From positions 1,612,001 to 1,676,000 of the forward strand of contig OX485804.1 in the NCBI GenBank assembly GCA_950295325.1: a stretch of DNA of 64,000 bases. Reading direction: 5' to 3'. The stretch is from Polytrichum commune. Taxonomy: Eukaryota; Streptophyta; Polytrichopsida; Polytrichales; Polytrichaceae. Both the position numbers and the translations under genes were made by a program. Below are positions 34,351 through 44,653 of this stretch, piece after piece; positions within the stretch are counted from its first letter, which is position 1; every line of letters begins with the position of its first letter. The notes below the pieces were generated by a model. The model was not told where the DNA came from and made no database searches. It saw only the letters and a program-made list of their open reading frames with translations.

Positions 34351-35754
34351 CTATTTAGACGAAAAAAAATGAAGAGTGAATGCCCACATTATTTAATCCT
34401 AAACACTTGAAAAAATAAAAAATAAAAAATGACAATGACACATCCACTGCCAAAATATAAAACTGGCCCCACTTTAGACCTTTCGGAAATTGCATAAATG
34501 AAAAAACAAATGTCGGCTAATTGCCTAAATACATTAGGAAGTGGGGGCTATCAACCAATAAATTTTGCACTCTCTAGGCCCACTTCCGGGTAAAAATTGA
34601 AAAATCCGAGCCACCTCCAGAAAGCTCAGCAATTAGCCTTTTCCTCTACAGAACTCCCCCCGGACTCCACTAAAACACTCCTTAGCTGTGGTCAACACCT
34701 GTGACGCCATTTTCAACTTAAACAAATTACACTCTTTCTCTATAAAATAGTAGAGCTACAGTGATGTCCAGGCAGGATTTTATAAGAGATTGGAATACAT
34801 TATTAACGTCTGGCAAGCTATGAAAGCAATCTCGGCGGTATTATGATTGCAGGGATGCTGAATCTGATGGATAGGATCAGGCTTTACTCTCCGATGGTCG
34901 GATACATAGGCTTCTTCGATCTTCGGCCTTATCACCGATTGTTTTGTAGGATTATTGTAACTGTGAATGCATGCATCTGCGCGTAAATATTATGAGTCGC
35001 GCACAAGCCTACACTAGATTCTTTTGAAGCTTTCAACACGAGGCTGTATGCCATCTTCTTACACTGGTCGGGGCTTGATTTAAAGCTAATTCCCAAATGA
35101 GTGACCGGAGGACGAGACAAGATGATGGACGGTGTCCAAGGCCGAGGCCATGGCCGACAAAGATTTTAGGAACTGGCTCAATACTTCCTCAGAGTTGAAA
35201 ATGTAAGCAGCAAGTACTTCTGCCTTCTGCATTTGCTGTCGGTGTGGTTCCCATACATCCTCACATGCTCGCATTCTATGCAACATTTATTCTACACTTG
35301 TCTTACGAACTTGGCTTCTTGGAAGTAGGATGTGAAGTTAGTCCCTCGCGCGCTATACATAATCTATTCAAGTGCCGCGCAAGTTTGTGCTGCTTTCTGT
35401 CGGTTGGTCTTCGATTCTCTAATAACCAGACACACATGTGTGCCGTTGTTCGCTTATCGATCAAATCCTGCAGCTCCTTAACTCTAGCGTTCCTTTCTGC
35501 CGTTCAGCATCCCTCTAGCTAGCCGATTCACTGTATATATTTCTAAACCAGGTCTTAGTTGACAGCAGTAGAAAGTGACTAGAAATGCTAACCGCCGTTG
35601 ACAAGATCAGCAAGTCTGTCCTGCAAACAGTTTGTCCAGGCACCAGTAGCCATGTATTTCAAAGAGATACTACGTTTGATAATCATTAAAGGCTTACCTA
35701 ACTGAGACATGTGTTCATGTGGATGCAGCAAGTATCACACACCTCCACTGCATA
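34351..35754. other. Intergenic, upstream of the lectin receptor kinase
   Basis: No gene is supported. A short frame at 35244-35522 has no recognisable content. The last few hundred bases must include the promoter and 5' UTR of the kinase. A possible 3' splice site (ggatgcag) lies about 27 bp upstream of the chosen ATG, so a 5' UTR intron cannot be excluded. Confidence 0.4.
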
Positions 35755-38040
35755 ATGAAGGTCCTCGCCTTCTACTTTCAGGTACTAGTGGCATCATCGA
35801 TCCTTCACGGGATGCTGCCCAGTTGCAAATTCTTGGTTGCATGTCAGAACACCAATTTTAGTTTTCAAAGTTTCTCCTCAGAAGCTCAATTTATTCTTGT
35901 GAAAGATGTGCAACACTCTGCAAACGACTCCTCATTTATCCTCAACGCCTCACAGGGGATACGTTCTTGCGGTAAGCTGCTGTACAAGGACATGGTGAGG
36001 GTAAAAGACCGTTCAGTTGGAGGCAAAGTTGCATCGTTCAGCACCTCCTTCACATTCCAAATCAGCTGTCCGAATTATAATGTAGGAAACGGAGATGGAT
36101 TGGCCTTCACCTTCACAACTGACAACAGAACCCTCGGAACTCCAGGGGCAGACATGTGCCTTCTCAATGAAATGAACGATGGAAATTCTTCCAATCAAGT
36201 GTTTGCCGTGGAGTTTGACACCTTTCTGAATTCCGATTATGGCGATCCAAGTAACAATCACATCGGGATTGATGTCAACAGCATAAACTCGACGACAACA
36301 TACGACTTATGTGGTTCTGATTCATATTCCACAGGCGATTGCTTGTATTTCTGCAGAAACAATTTAACGGTCTATACAGCGTGGATCGACTATAACGCAA
36401 CAGTGCAGAAACTGGAAGTGAGATTCACCAACAGAACATCTGCGACAGGCGCGACAAGACCAAGCAGACCTGTCATCCAGGTTCACAATTTTCATCTGAG
36501 TACGTTGTTCAATGAATATATGTATGTCGGTTTCAGTGCAGGCACTGGGGACTATAGTGAGGTTCATGAACTCAAGTCTTGGAGCTTCGTTAGTAGTGGT
36601 ATGCCAGAACCTCCTCTCCCATCACCGACAGTATTGTCACCGGTTCCGCCGCCGCCGCTGCTAGAGGGCAGGCCAATGAATTCGACGAAGATTGGATATA
36701 TTTTAGGTCTCTCTGGGTCATCTGCGGGTTGTTTGATGGTTCTGGTGTTGATCTTTCTGTGTGTAAGTTATCGGAAGAGGAGGCTCCCCAAGGTCGATCC
36801 AAATTCCATCAATCAACTTCTGGGACCGCATTTGTTCACCTACAAAAAACTCAAGAAGGCTACCAAAAACTTCTGCCGAAGTGAGCTTCTAGGTACCGGC
36901 GGGTTTGGAGCTGTCTACAAAGGCATTTTGCAGCCATCGGGCGCTTTGGTTGCTGTGAAGCGCATCCTTCATGAGTCCAAAGCAGGTGCAGAACAAGGAT
37001 TTGTAGCGGAAGTCTCTAGCATCAGCCAGATTCGTCACCGAAATCTTGTTCAGTTGCTCGGATGGTGTCACGAGGATGGACATTTGTTGCTGGTTTACGA
37101 CTACATGCCCAACGGAAGCTTAGACCAATGGATCTTCACAAGCATCCATAAGCAATCTGAACAGACTTGGTGGTACAATGGCCGTAACGTACTTCCTTTG
37201 AACCTACGACAGAACATCATCGGAGGAATAGCCGCAGCGCTTGCATACCTACATGACGAATGGCAACAATGTGTTCTCCATAGGGACATCAAGTCCAGCA
37301 ACGTGTTGTTGGATGCTGATTTCAACGCGCATCTGGCTGACTTTGGACTTGCTCGCCTAATAGACCACAAGAAGGTGGACAAGACCACATTAATGGCGGG
37401 GACCCTAGGCTACATGGCGCCAGAAATGCCGTACACCGGCAAAGCCACAAAGGAATCTGACGTATACAGCTTCGGAGTGTTGGTGCTCGAGGTTGTGTGT
37501 GGGAGACGGGCTCTGGACATTCATGCAGACAGCCCCGAGGATCTGGTGTTGGTCGAGAGCGTCCGGCGTATGTACGGGGCTGGAAATCTGTTGAGTGTTG
37601 CCGATGCAAGATTGGAATTGGGACCCGAATTAGTCGAGTCAGCTGCTCATGATGAGCCCTTGGAGACTGAGCATTCTATGGTGGCCGCCGACACATCTCT
37701 CGATGAGTCCGCAAATATTCTCGGTCGGGGAGTCTCGTATAATTCCGTGACGATGCCCCTCGAAAATTCCCGCTCGGTTGTTGGAAGTCGAGAGAAGAGA
37801 AAAATTGTGAGGCACCTACTCCACGTCGGCCTCCTCTGTAGCCAACCAAATCCAAGCGCACGACCATCGATGCGAGTGGTGAACCAAATGCTTCAGACCG
37901 GCGATTCGGACGCGTTGCCTCCACTTCCGGCTTTCGGGCCTCCGACACAATACAAGACGACGCCGAATGTGGGACCGACTACGCCGCTATCATCGATGCA
38001 AGATCACTCTGCCACTTGCAGCTCATCAAGCCATCAGTGA
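35755..38040 (+). CDS. L-type lectin-domain receptor kinase
   Basis: Single exon, 761 residues from the first in-frame ATG at 35755; the open frame reaches back to 35719 only through a GTG. A hydrophobic signal peptide (MKVLAFYFQVLVASSI) is followed by a legume-lectin domain with the metal-site block FAVEFDTF...DPSNNHIGIDVNS, several N-glycosylation sites and YVGFSAGTG/LKSWSF at its end. A Pro-rich stalk leads to one membrane span at about residues 312-338 and basic stop-transfer residues (RKRR). The kinase is complete and of RD type: GTGGFGAVYKG (about 380), VAVKR, HRDIKSSN (about 509), DFGLAR, GYMAPE, SDVYSFG. Lectin kinases act at the plasma membrane in sensing extracellular ATP/NAD, microbial or wall signals; the ligand here is unknown. 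Intronless structure is usual for the family. A ~100-residue insert rich in Glu and Ser separates the last kinase helices ('ELVESAAHDEPLETE'). Confidence 0.93.
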   Translation: MKVLAFYFQVLVASSILHGMLPSCKFLVACQNTNFSFQSFSSEAQFILVKDVQHSANDSSFILNASQGIRSCGKLLYKDMVRVKDRSVGGKVASFSTSFTFQISCPNYNVGNGDGLAFTFTTDNRTLGTPGADMCLLNEMNDGNSSNQVFAVEFDTFLNSDYGDPSNNHIGIDVNSINSTTTYDLCGSDSYSTGDCLYFCRNNLTVYTAWIDYNATVQKLEVRFTNRTSATGATRPSRPVIQVHNFHLSTLFNEYMYVGFSAGTGDYSEVHELKSWSFVSSGMPEPPLPSPTVLSPVPPPPLLEGRPMNSTKIGYILGLSGSSAGCLMVLVLIFLCVSYRKRRLPKVDPNSINQLLGPHLFTYKKLKKATKNFCRSELLGTGGFGAVYKGILQPSGALVAVKRILHESKAGAEQGFVAEVSSISQIRHRNLVQLLGWCHEDGHLLLVYDYMPNGSLDQWIFTSIHKQSEQTWWYNGRNVLPLNLRQNIIGGIAAALAYLHDEWQQCVLHRDIKSSNVLLDADFNAHLADFGLARLIDHKKVDKTTLMAGTLGYMAPEMPYTGKATKESDVYSFGVLVLEVVCGRRALDIHADSPEDLVLVESVRRMYGAGNLLSVADARLELGPELVESAAHDEPLETEHSMVAADTSLDESANILGRGVSYNSVTMPLENSRSVVGSREKRKIVRHLLHVGLLCSQPNPSARPSMRVVNQMLQTGDSDALPPLPAFGPPTQYKTTPNVGPTTPLSSMQDHSATCSSSSHQ

Positions 38041-39812
38041 CAATCCTAGGTGATTCAATTCATTTGGCGTTGGCTGGGTTGGCCTTCTGTCTCAAAAAAA
38101 AAACAAAAAACAATCTTAGGGTGAGTCTAGGGGTGCTTTAGCTGCATGTATTTTTGACACAGTTTTTGCAAGTTTTTGACATTTGACACGGAAAAAACTT
38201 GCACCCTAAGAAAATGTGCACATCAATTCACATGCACAATTTTGAATTTGACATGTGGTGTGACTTGTGAAGAAAAAAACCACACGTCCATTGACACGTT
38301 AGAAATTGAAATGACAAGTACGACTAGGCATGTGGTATTAAGGTGACATTTTAGAAGAAAATGTAGATGTCAAATGACAATCAATTTTGTTTTTGAAAAA
38401 GTCACGTGATATCTTGGATTTGAAGTTGGACGTCAAATGAAATTTGTCAAAGATGCACACTACGCTTTGGATGGGGGTCCACAGTCCAAGAACATATATA
38501 GGGACCAATTTGAAGCAATTTGAAGCAATTTGAGGCAAATTGAACCCTTGAACCGTACATTCCTTTGGACACTACCTTCCAAAGTGGTTCTTCAAACACA
38601 TGAGCTCTCCTTTGAGCTTCATTTCTTAGTTCGGATCATTAGTGTTTCCCTGCAAAATGATGCCACGTAGGAGACACCTCACTTTGCCTCTTCTTGGTCT
38701 TGGCCCCTTATCTAAAGGCCTTCACTCCACTTTACACCTCTTGGTCAATATGATTGCTCTGTTTTGTTGAACCCCCATCTAAAGCGGCCCTTACATTAGG
38801 ATCCAAGTTCAAGAAACGTGAGGTACGAAGCAACCCTTCATGGAGTTTCGTGGAGCTTAAGTACTTTCACATTCAAGATTGGTTTCCCAAACTAGGAGGA
38901 GTATTTTCTTGAGCGGGGGCTACTGGAAGATGACATGAAAGTGTGATGCAACATTAGCACACCTTCATTTTTTGCATGCTTTGGACTCTAATGTTGTCAT
39001 TGGTGTGAATACAATCATGCCACTTCATTTTCAAATTGGTCTAATTTAATATGTAATCTCAAAATTGTGACCGCAAGAATTAGAACCGGGACCTTGACAT
39101 ATTTTTGCCTATATTTAAGGGTTAAAATCTATAATAAATCACTATGTTAAACAAGGAATATTGGAAACAAATATTTATTTGGATAACAATATGTATATAA
39201 CAATAGTCTTCCGCATTCAAACAAACATGTATATGATGTTTGAAACTTTATCTATGAGGCACATGTTGGATACATAGAAGTGGTCCCAAAGTGGTTATGC
39301 TCTTATCCTCAAATACCAATATCAAGGTTCATGAATACAAGTGGATGTTTGCTATGATCACTAGAAGGAGGAGTTGCCTTTAGTTTTATATAAAATGGCT
39401 TAATGACTTTTCATATACGTGTACAAGATCACATGCTGGCCAATTTACAAGTGCTTATGTGCAATTAAAACACCAAATTAGCTACGTTGAACATAAGATC
39501 TAATGTGGTCCACATTGTTTTTCATTGACCTACATTAATCGTCCAACAATCATTGGGCAAGAATTAGAAAAGATGTCACATGACACTTGACGCTACATGA
39601 CAAGCCATTATTATAATTTACATAACACACCAATTTTAATTTCACGCTAAGTATATGTGTAGGGGAGCCACATAAGACGAGTGATCACATGAGGCACACA
39701 CATCCGAGTGGATGTCCTAACTTAGTTCACCAAAAGGACGGAGTTTTATTGTGGATTAGATTACATGTAGAGGGGCACATAGTGATATGGGTGGGATTCT
39801 CCACACACTAAG
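38041..39812. other. Intergenic after the lectin kinase
   Basis: Poly-A-like run at 38094-38108, then AT-rich sequence. 39555-39665 is a diverged direct copy of 7935-8065. No gene recognised. Confidence 0.45.
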
Positions 39813-39926
39813 ATGGCTCTTTTGTCTTCCTTGCTTTGCATTGGATTTTGTACCGTGGCAATTGCAGCTGCTGATGGTTCTCCAGCAAATGCTCGCAATG
39901 GCAACCAGTTTAGAAGTGAAGAATGA
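39813..39926 (+). CDS. Short ORF encoding a 37-residue secreted-like peptide
   Basis: ATG at 39813 to TGA at 39926. Residues 1-20 read as a textbook signal peptide (MALLSSLLCIGFCTVAIAAA, ending in an Ala-rich cleavage region), leaving a ~17-residue polar tail (DGSPANARNGNQFRSEE). It may be a small secreted peptide, the first exon of a longer secreted protein, or chance. No family is recognised and no splice donor is obvious before the stop. Confidence 0.25.
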   Translation: MALLSSLLCIGFCTVAIAAADGSPANARNGNQFRSEE

Positions 39927-40299
39927 TGCATTGATGACAGACGGTAGTTGGAAGTCTCCATCTCTCGACGTCAATTTTTGGTGAGGGAGCTTGAAGGACA
40001 CTCCGGAGTAGAACATGAGTGCGGCTAACTTACTTTTCCTTCTCCGTTTCTGATTTGGACGATTGACAATCTGATTTTGGGGTAATTTACATATGTCACT
40101 TTGCAGAAATTCTGACAAGTGGCGTCTCAAAGTTCATCACCCATCAAGTGTTCATTGGGAATTTGGTATTGAGCCCCTGAAATTGGAATGCTGCTGAGAA
40201 AATTATTAGATCGGAGGAGCCATTCCCGGGATGACTTTGAAATCCACATCTCCATTGTGATTTGGTGAAGGGTTAGGCGCACTCTTGAATGTTAGGGAT

Positions 40300-40920
40300 G
40301 ACGGGTTTATTAGAATTTCCAATGAGGAAATAGAATGGAATGCTGCTCAAGATGGAGAGCTTTCGGAGTGCAGCGGGATTACATTGAGATCTTAATGCTC
40401 AAATCGTTGGTTTGCGTGGGTTCAAAGAGCACTGCCAAATTTAGTGGATGTTTAGGGTTTATGGGTTTTGTGAGAATTTCAATGAAGAAGTGACGGAGCT
40501 CAAGGTTCGGGGTTAAGGATGTCTTGGAATTTCCAATGAGGACATGAATTGTATCAATGCTGCTCAAGAAGTAAAGCTGCTGAGCATAGCAGAAGCACCC
40601 TGAGATGTTCGAGGCTCAAACTGCCGGTTTGTGTGAGTTGAAGGAGCACTGCCAGATTTACTGAAGGCCAGGATTCTTGGGTTCTGTGAATGAGCTCAAG
40701 GCTTGGGATTAAGGGTTTTTTAGAATTTTCAATGAGGAAATGGAATGGAATGCTGCTCAAGAAGGAAAAGTTCTGAGCATTTCGGAGTGGAGCAGGATCA
40801 CATCGAGATCTTAACGCTGAAACTGTCAGTTTATGTGAGTTGAAGGTGCTGTGCCAAATTTACTGAAGGGTTAGGGTTCAACTTAGGGTTTTGTGAGAAT
40901 CTCAATGAGGAAGTGAAGGA
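40300..40920. repeat. Tandem array just upstream of DEAH9, about 3 copies of 194-218 bp
   Basis: Landmarks 'gctgctcaagaag' (about 40341, 40558, 40752) and 'gccaaatttactgaagg' (about 40433, 40651, 40853) repeat in fixed order. 'gagaatttcaatgaggaa' recurs as well, its last copy lying immediately before the DEAH9 start codon. The array therefore covers the presumed 5' UTR and core promoter, and may offer several equivalent start regions. Confidence 0.75.
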
Positions 40921-40944
40921 GGAGCGTGGGGGAGATTGGTGACG

Positions 40945-43900
40945 ATGAGGGGTTCAGCTGGATCGATGACACGGTGGAAGCCAGGCACCCCGAAGCCCGC
41001 TGCGCAACCAGCAGCAGTCGAGAATTTGGACGAGGAACTGAATTTCTCAGTCCATTCGAGTGTGCAGAAACAGAGGCAGCAGTTGCCAGTGTACAAGCAC
41101 AAAGAGTCACTCCTGTACCTGGTGGAGACCCATGGCACCACCATCGTGGTGGGCGAGACTGGGAGCGGGAAGACCACTCAGATTCCTCAGCTTCTGGCCG
41201 AGGCTGGATGGGCGGAAGGCGGTCGCACAGTGGCTTGTACGCAACCTCGCCAGATTGCTGCGCAGACTGTAGCTGCAAGAGTGGCCGAGGAGATGCGGGT
41301 CACCCTTGGCACCCAGGTTGGATACTCCATCAGGTTTGAAGAAGTTGCAACTCGTGGCGTCACCAAAATCAAGTACCTCACTGATGGTGTGTTGCTGAGG
41401 GAGATGATGGCGGATCCCTTGCTGTCTTCTTACAGCGTTATCATGGTGGATGAAGCTCATGAAAGGAGCATAGCCACGGACATTCTTCTGGGCCTTCTTA
41501 AAAAGGTGTGCATCCCCATGGCAGATGATTCCAATTTAGGGTTTAGTAGTCAACGTCCATCGCCATTGATAGTATCTTGTACAGTGTGATGGAGCTGTGG
41601 TAAAATTCGAGCATATACATCTGGGCCTTTTAAAAAAGGTGTGCGTCTGCATTGCAGATGATTTCAATTTAGGGTTTAGCAGTCATCTTCCATCGCCATT
41701 GGTAGTAGCTTGTACAGTGTGATGGAGCTATGAATGGAAGCGAACCTAAACATCTGGGCCTTCTTAAAAAGGTGTGCGTCCACATTGCAGATTATTTCAA
41801 CTTAGGGTTTAGTAGTCATCTTCCATCGCCATGGATAGCTGCTTGTACAATGTGATGGAGCTGTGAATGAAATGGAAGATATACATCTGGAACTAATTTG
41901 TTCAGATGAGAGGGGAGAAAGTGTGTGTTGCATCAGATGGTGGAAGGAGGACCACTTGATGGCCCCATTTCCTTTCCGTGTAGAATTCATTATAGCAGGA
42001 TATCCAGACCATGCAGGAGCAAGAAGTTGGGGGTAGGATGAACGTTGAGATGGACACACTTTTTTCCTTCAAAATTAGAGAAATGCTGATAAGGCTGACA
42101 GAGGTTGTTGGAGCAAGTTGACATTAGAATTTGTGTGGATTATTATGTCTTGTTGTTTTAAACATGGTTGGGTGGAAGACAACTACACCCATTTATTTAA
42201 TTGTCATCCTAGATTCTCCTTCCCCCAATGTGAGGGCTCCTAGTGATTTTGACTTGTGTTGAATGCAATAAAGAATTTGTGGAGGCATGACCTGCATCCT
42301 ATGTATATCTGTATGTATTTGCTATGTTACTAGGTCGTTTTCATCCGCTTTGATGGGTTCCTGGTGGATGCAGATCCAGAAGCGGCGACCTGATTTGCGC
42401 CTTATTGTGGCCTCAGCAACAATGGACACCAAAAATTTTTGTGACTTCTTTGATGCAAGTGGAGAGAAAATACAGTCATCAAAGCCGAAAGAGTCGGTGC
42501 CTGATCAAACGCCTGCTTTACTGTTAGTTGAGGTAATTTTCATTGCCTTCTGAACGCTCCATATTTTAAGACCCAAAGCCTCTGGTTCTAAGTCTTAAGA
42601 TGCAACATAGTGCTTCATTTTCTTTGTGGTGTTGCTGGTTGAAAATTATGTTGGGGGCAGAATTTTTAAGTAAAAATGTCTTCATTTGTATCAGTGTGCA
42701 TTCCATTATAGTCAACAGTATAACCAGTGATATTTGACCAGATTTTCTTTTTGGAGTTGTGATTGTGGGGAAGATCTCCACGTTATTATTGATTTGGCGG
42801 GGTGTATAATTGTTTGCATCTGTGGTGGTGGCAGGGAAGGACACACCCAGTCCTTGTACATTACATGGATGAGCCTGTGCAAGACTATCTCCGTGCTGCA
42901 GTCTCAACCGTGATCACTATCCACAAGAAAGAAGGGCCGGGAGACATTTTAGTGTTTCTCACTGGCCAAGATGACGTTAATGCAGCTGTACAGTTGATTA
43001 GTGAAGAAGCTGAGAAACTGCCTGGAGCTTTGGTAGCACTTCCTCTTTATGCTGGGCTGCCCCCCACTGACCAGGTACTTCTGAAAGTCCCAAATGTGTG
43101 CGGTTATTTCAGAGCAACCCCTAGTTGAGGTTGCGCAGAAGTTTAAATTACAAGTTTGTTGCCTTTGAATTGCCACAAAGTCATGTTGATATTCCCTCCT
43201 TGGTTGTCAGAAAATTAAGTAATTGGTTAGTTAGGTGTTTTATTTGCTAAAGGGTGGCTGTCTCTTAAAAGACTCAAATAACTCTCATCTGTTGGGGGTT
43301 GCAATTCAGAGTACATTCTGATGGGTGATCCTTGCGTGTACAGGAGCTTGTCTTGCGACCCTCATCAGGAAGAAGGAAGGTGATTATTGCCACCAACATT
43401 GCTGAGACCTCAGTGACTTTACCAGGGATTGTGTATGTAATTGACAGTGGGTTTTCCAAACAAAAGTTCTACAATCCTGTGACAGATGTGGAGGCATTGG
43501 TGGTAGCTCCCATATCACAAGCCTCAGCAGAACAAAGGGCTGGCCGAGCAGGCCGTGAACGCCCAGGGAAATGCTATCGTCTGTATACGGAGGATACATA
43601 TGCAACAATGATGCCAGAGGGTGTACCCGACATTCAAAAATCAAATCTCTTGTCTACAATTCTTCAGCTCAAAGCTCTAGGAATAGATAATGTCATGCAA
43701 TTTGATTGGATAGCGCCACCACCGGCAGAATTTATGGTAAGGGCTTTGGAAGTCCTGTATGCCCTTGGTGTTATGGATACACATGCCAAGCTCACTTCAC
43801 CTTTAGGCTATCAAGTTGCAGAGCTTCCACTTGATCCCATGTCAGCCAAAGTGTTGCTCACAGCCTCAGAGAGTGGGTGCCGGCAAGAGGGTCTCACAAT

Positions 43901-44653
43901 CGCAGCTGTAACTTCCGTTCAAACAATTTGGGCATCAGGTAGGGAGAGGAAAGAGATGGATGAAGCTCGTTCTCAATTTGGAGTCGCAGAGGGAGATATG
44001 ATTTCTTACTTGAACGTGTATGAAGGGTACTTGCGGGCCAAGAACCGCGCACATTGGTGCTATGAGAACTGCATCAATTATCAAGCAATGGTACCCCCTT
44101 CTTGGTGCCATTAACTTATTAGTGCCTTACATGATTCTTTTTAGTGTTGTTAAGCCCTCGGTGCATGCCATTGACCTCCAACTTGCAAGTGTTGTGAATA
44201 ATTTTTGTGTCAGCCCATAGCTTGTTCCACCAGAAGAAGCTCATTATTGACTACATTTTGTGAATGGTGGAATAGGAGAAGGTTTTGCGGGTGAGGTCAC
44301 AGCTTGGCAAGTTGTTGCAGCAACTAGGGGAGGGCAAACAACAGTTGGAGAATAGGGACGTGAAGCTGGTTGCAAAGGCAGTAACAGCAGGCTTCTTTTC
44401 TCATGCTGCCCGACTGGAGTCAGATGGTGGAAATACGTATCGTTCTGTAAGAGGTAATCAGGAATTGTATATTCACCCAGCATCTGTGTTGTTCAGAGCT
44501 TCACCGAAGTGGGTGGTGTTCCATTCGACCATCTTCTTGGAGCGGTATTACATGTGGAATGTGACTGCCATTGACCCTGTGTGGCTTACCGAAGTGGCTT
44601 CCCATTTTTATCACTTTGGTAATACTCTGGCAGGGGTCGAAGGTGGGCGATAA
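40945..44653 (+). CDS. DEAH-box RNA helicase, DEAH9/DHX35 family
   Basis: Five exons, all phase 0: 40945-41505, 42374-42532, 42835-43074, 43344-44090, 44276-44653 (694 residues, close to the ~695 of Arabidopsis DEAH9). The start is the first ATG; TTG and GTG codons upstream are ignored. Motifs in order: WKPGT N-terminus; I GETGSGKT (70-77); Ia TQPRQIAAQ; II DEAH (169-172); III SAT (201-203); IV VFLTGQDD; V TNIAETSVTLPG; VI QRAGRAGR. These are followed by the winged-helix/ratchet and OB-fold regions (KALGIDN, LTSPLGYQVAELPLDP, AVTAGFFSHAARLE, IHPASVLF, WVVFHS). DHX35 homologues are 3'-5' RNA helicases of the catalytic spliceosome in the nucleus. Motif Ia has Gln where the family usually has a second Arg. 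Intron 1 (868 nt) begins with a triplicated donor region. The similarity over the full length leaves little doubt of the assignment. Confidence 0.94.
41488..41886 (+). repeat. Triplicated exon-1 end plus splice donor in DEAH9 (133-bp unit, 3 copies)
   Basis: Three direct copies with exact 133-bp spacing start at 41488, 41621 and 41754. Each begins with the final exon-1 codons (LGLLKK) followed by the donor GTGTGC, then 'gattatttcaayttagggtttag' and 'cttgtacartgtgatggagct'-type sequence. Copy 1 is the genuine exon end (donor at 41506). Copies 2 and 3 keep the coding end and the donor intact but have no acceptor before them. Reading through copy 1 meets a stop at about 41587. Since 133 is not divisible by three, use of later donors would shift frame. 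Confidence 0.9.

Noticed and set aside
40926..41339. Alternative plus-strand frame of 137 codons beginning at a GTG before DEAH9
   Set aside because: Wrong frame relative to the helicase motifs; a shadow.
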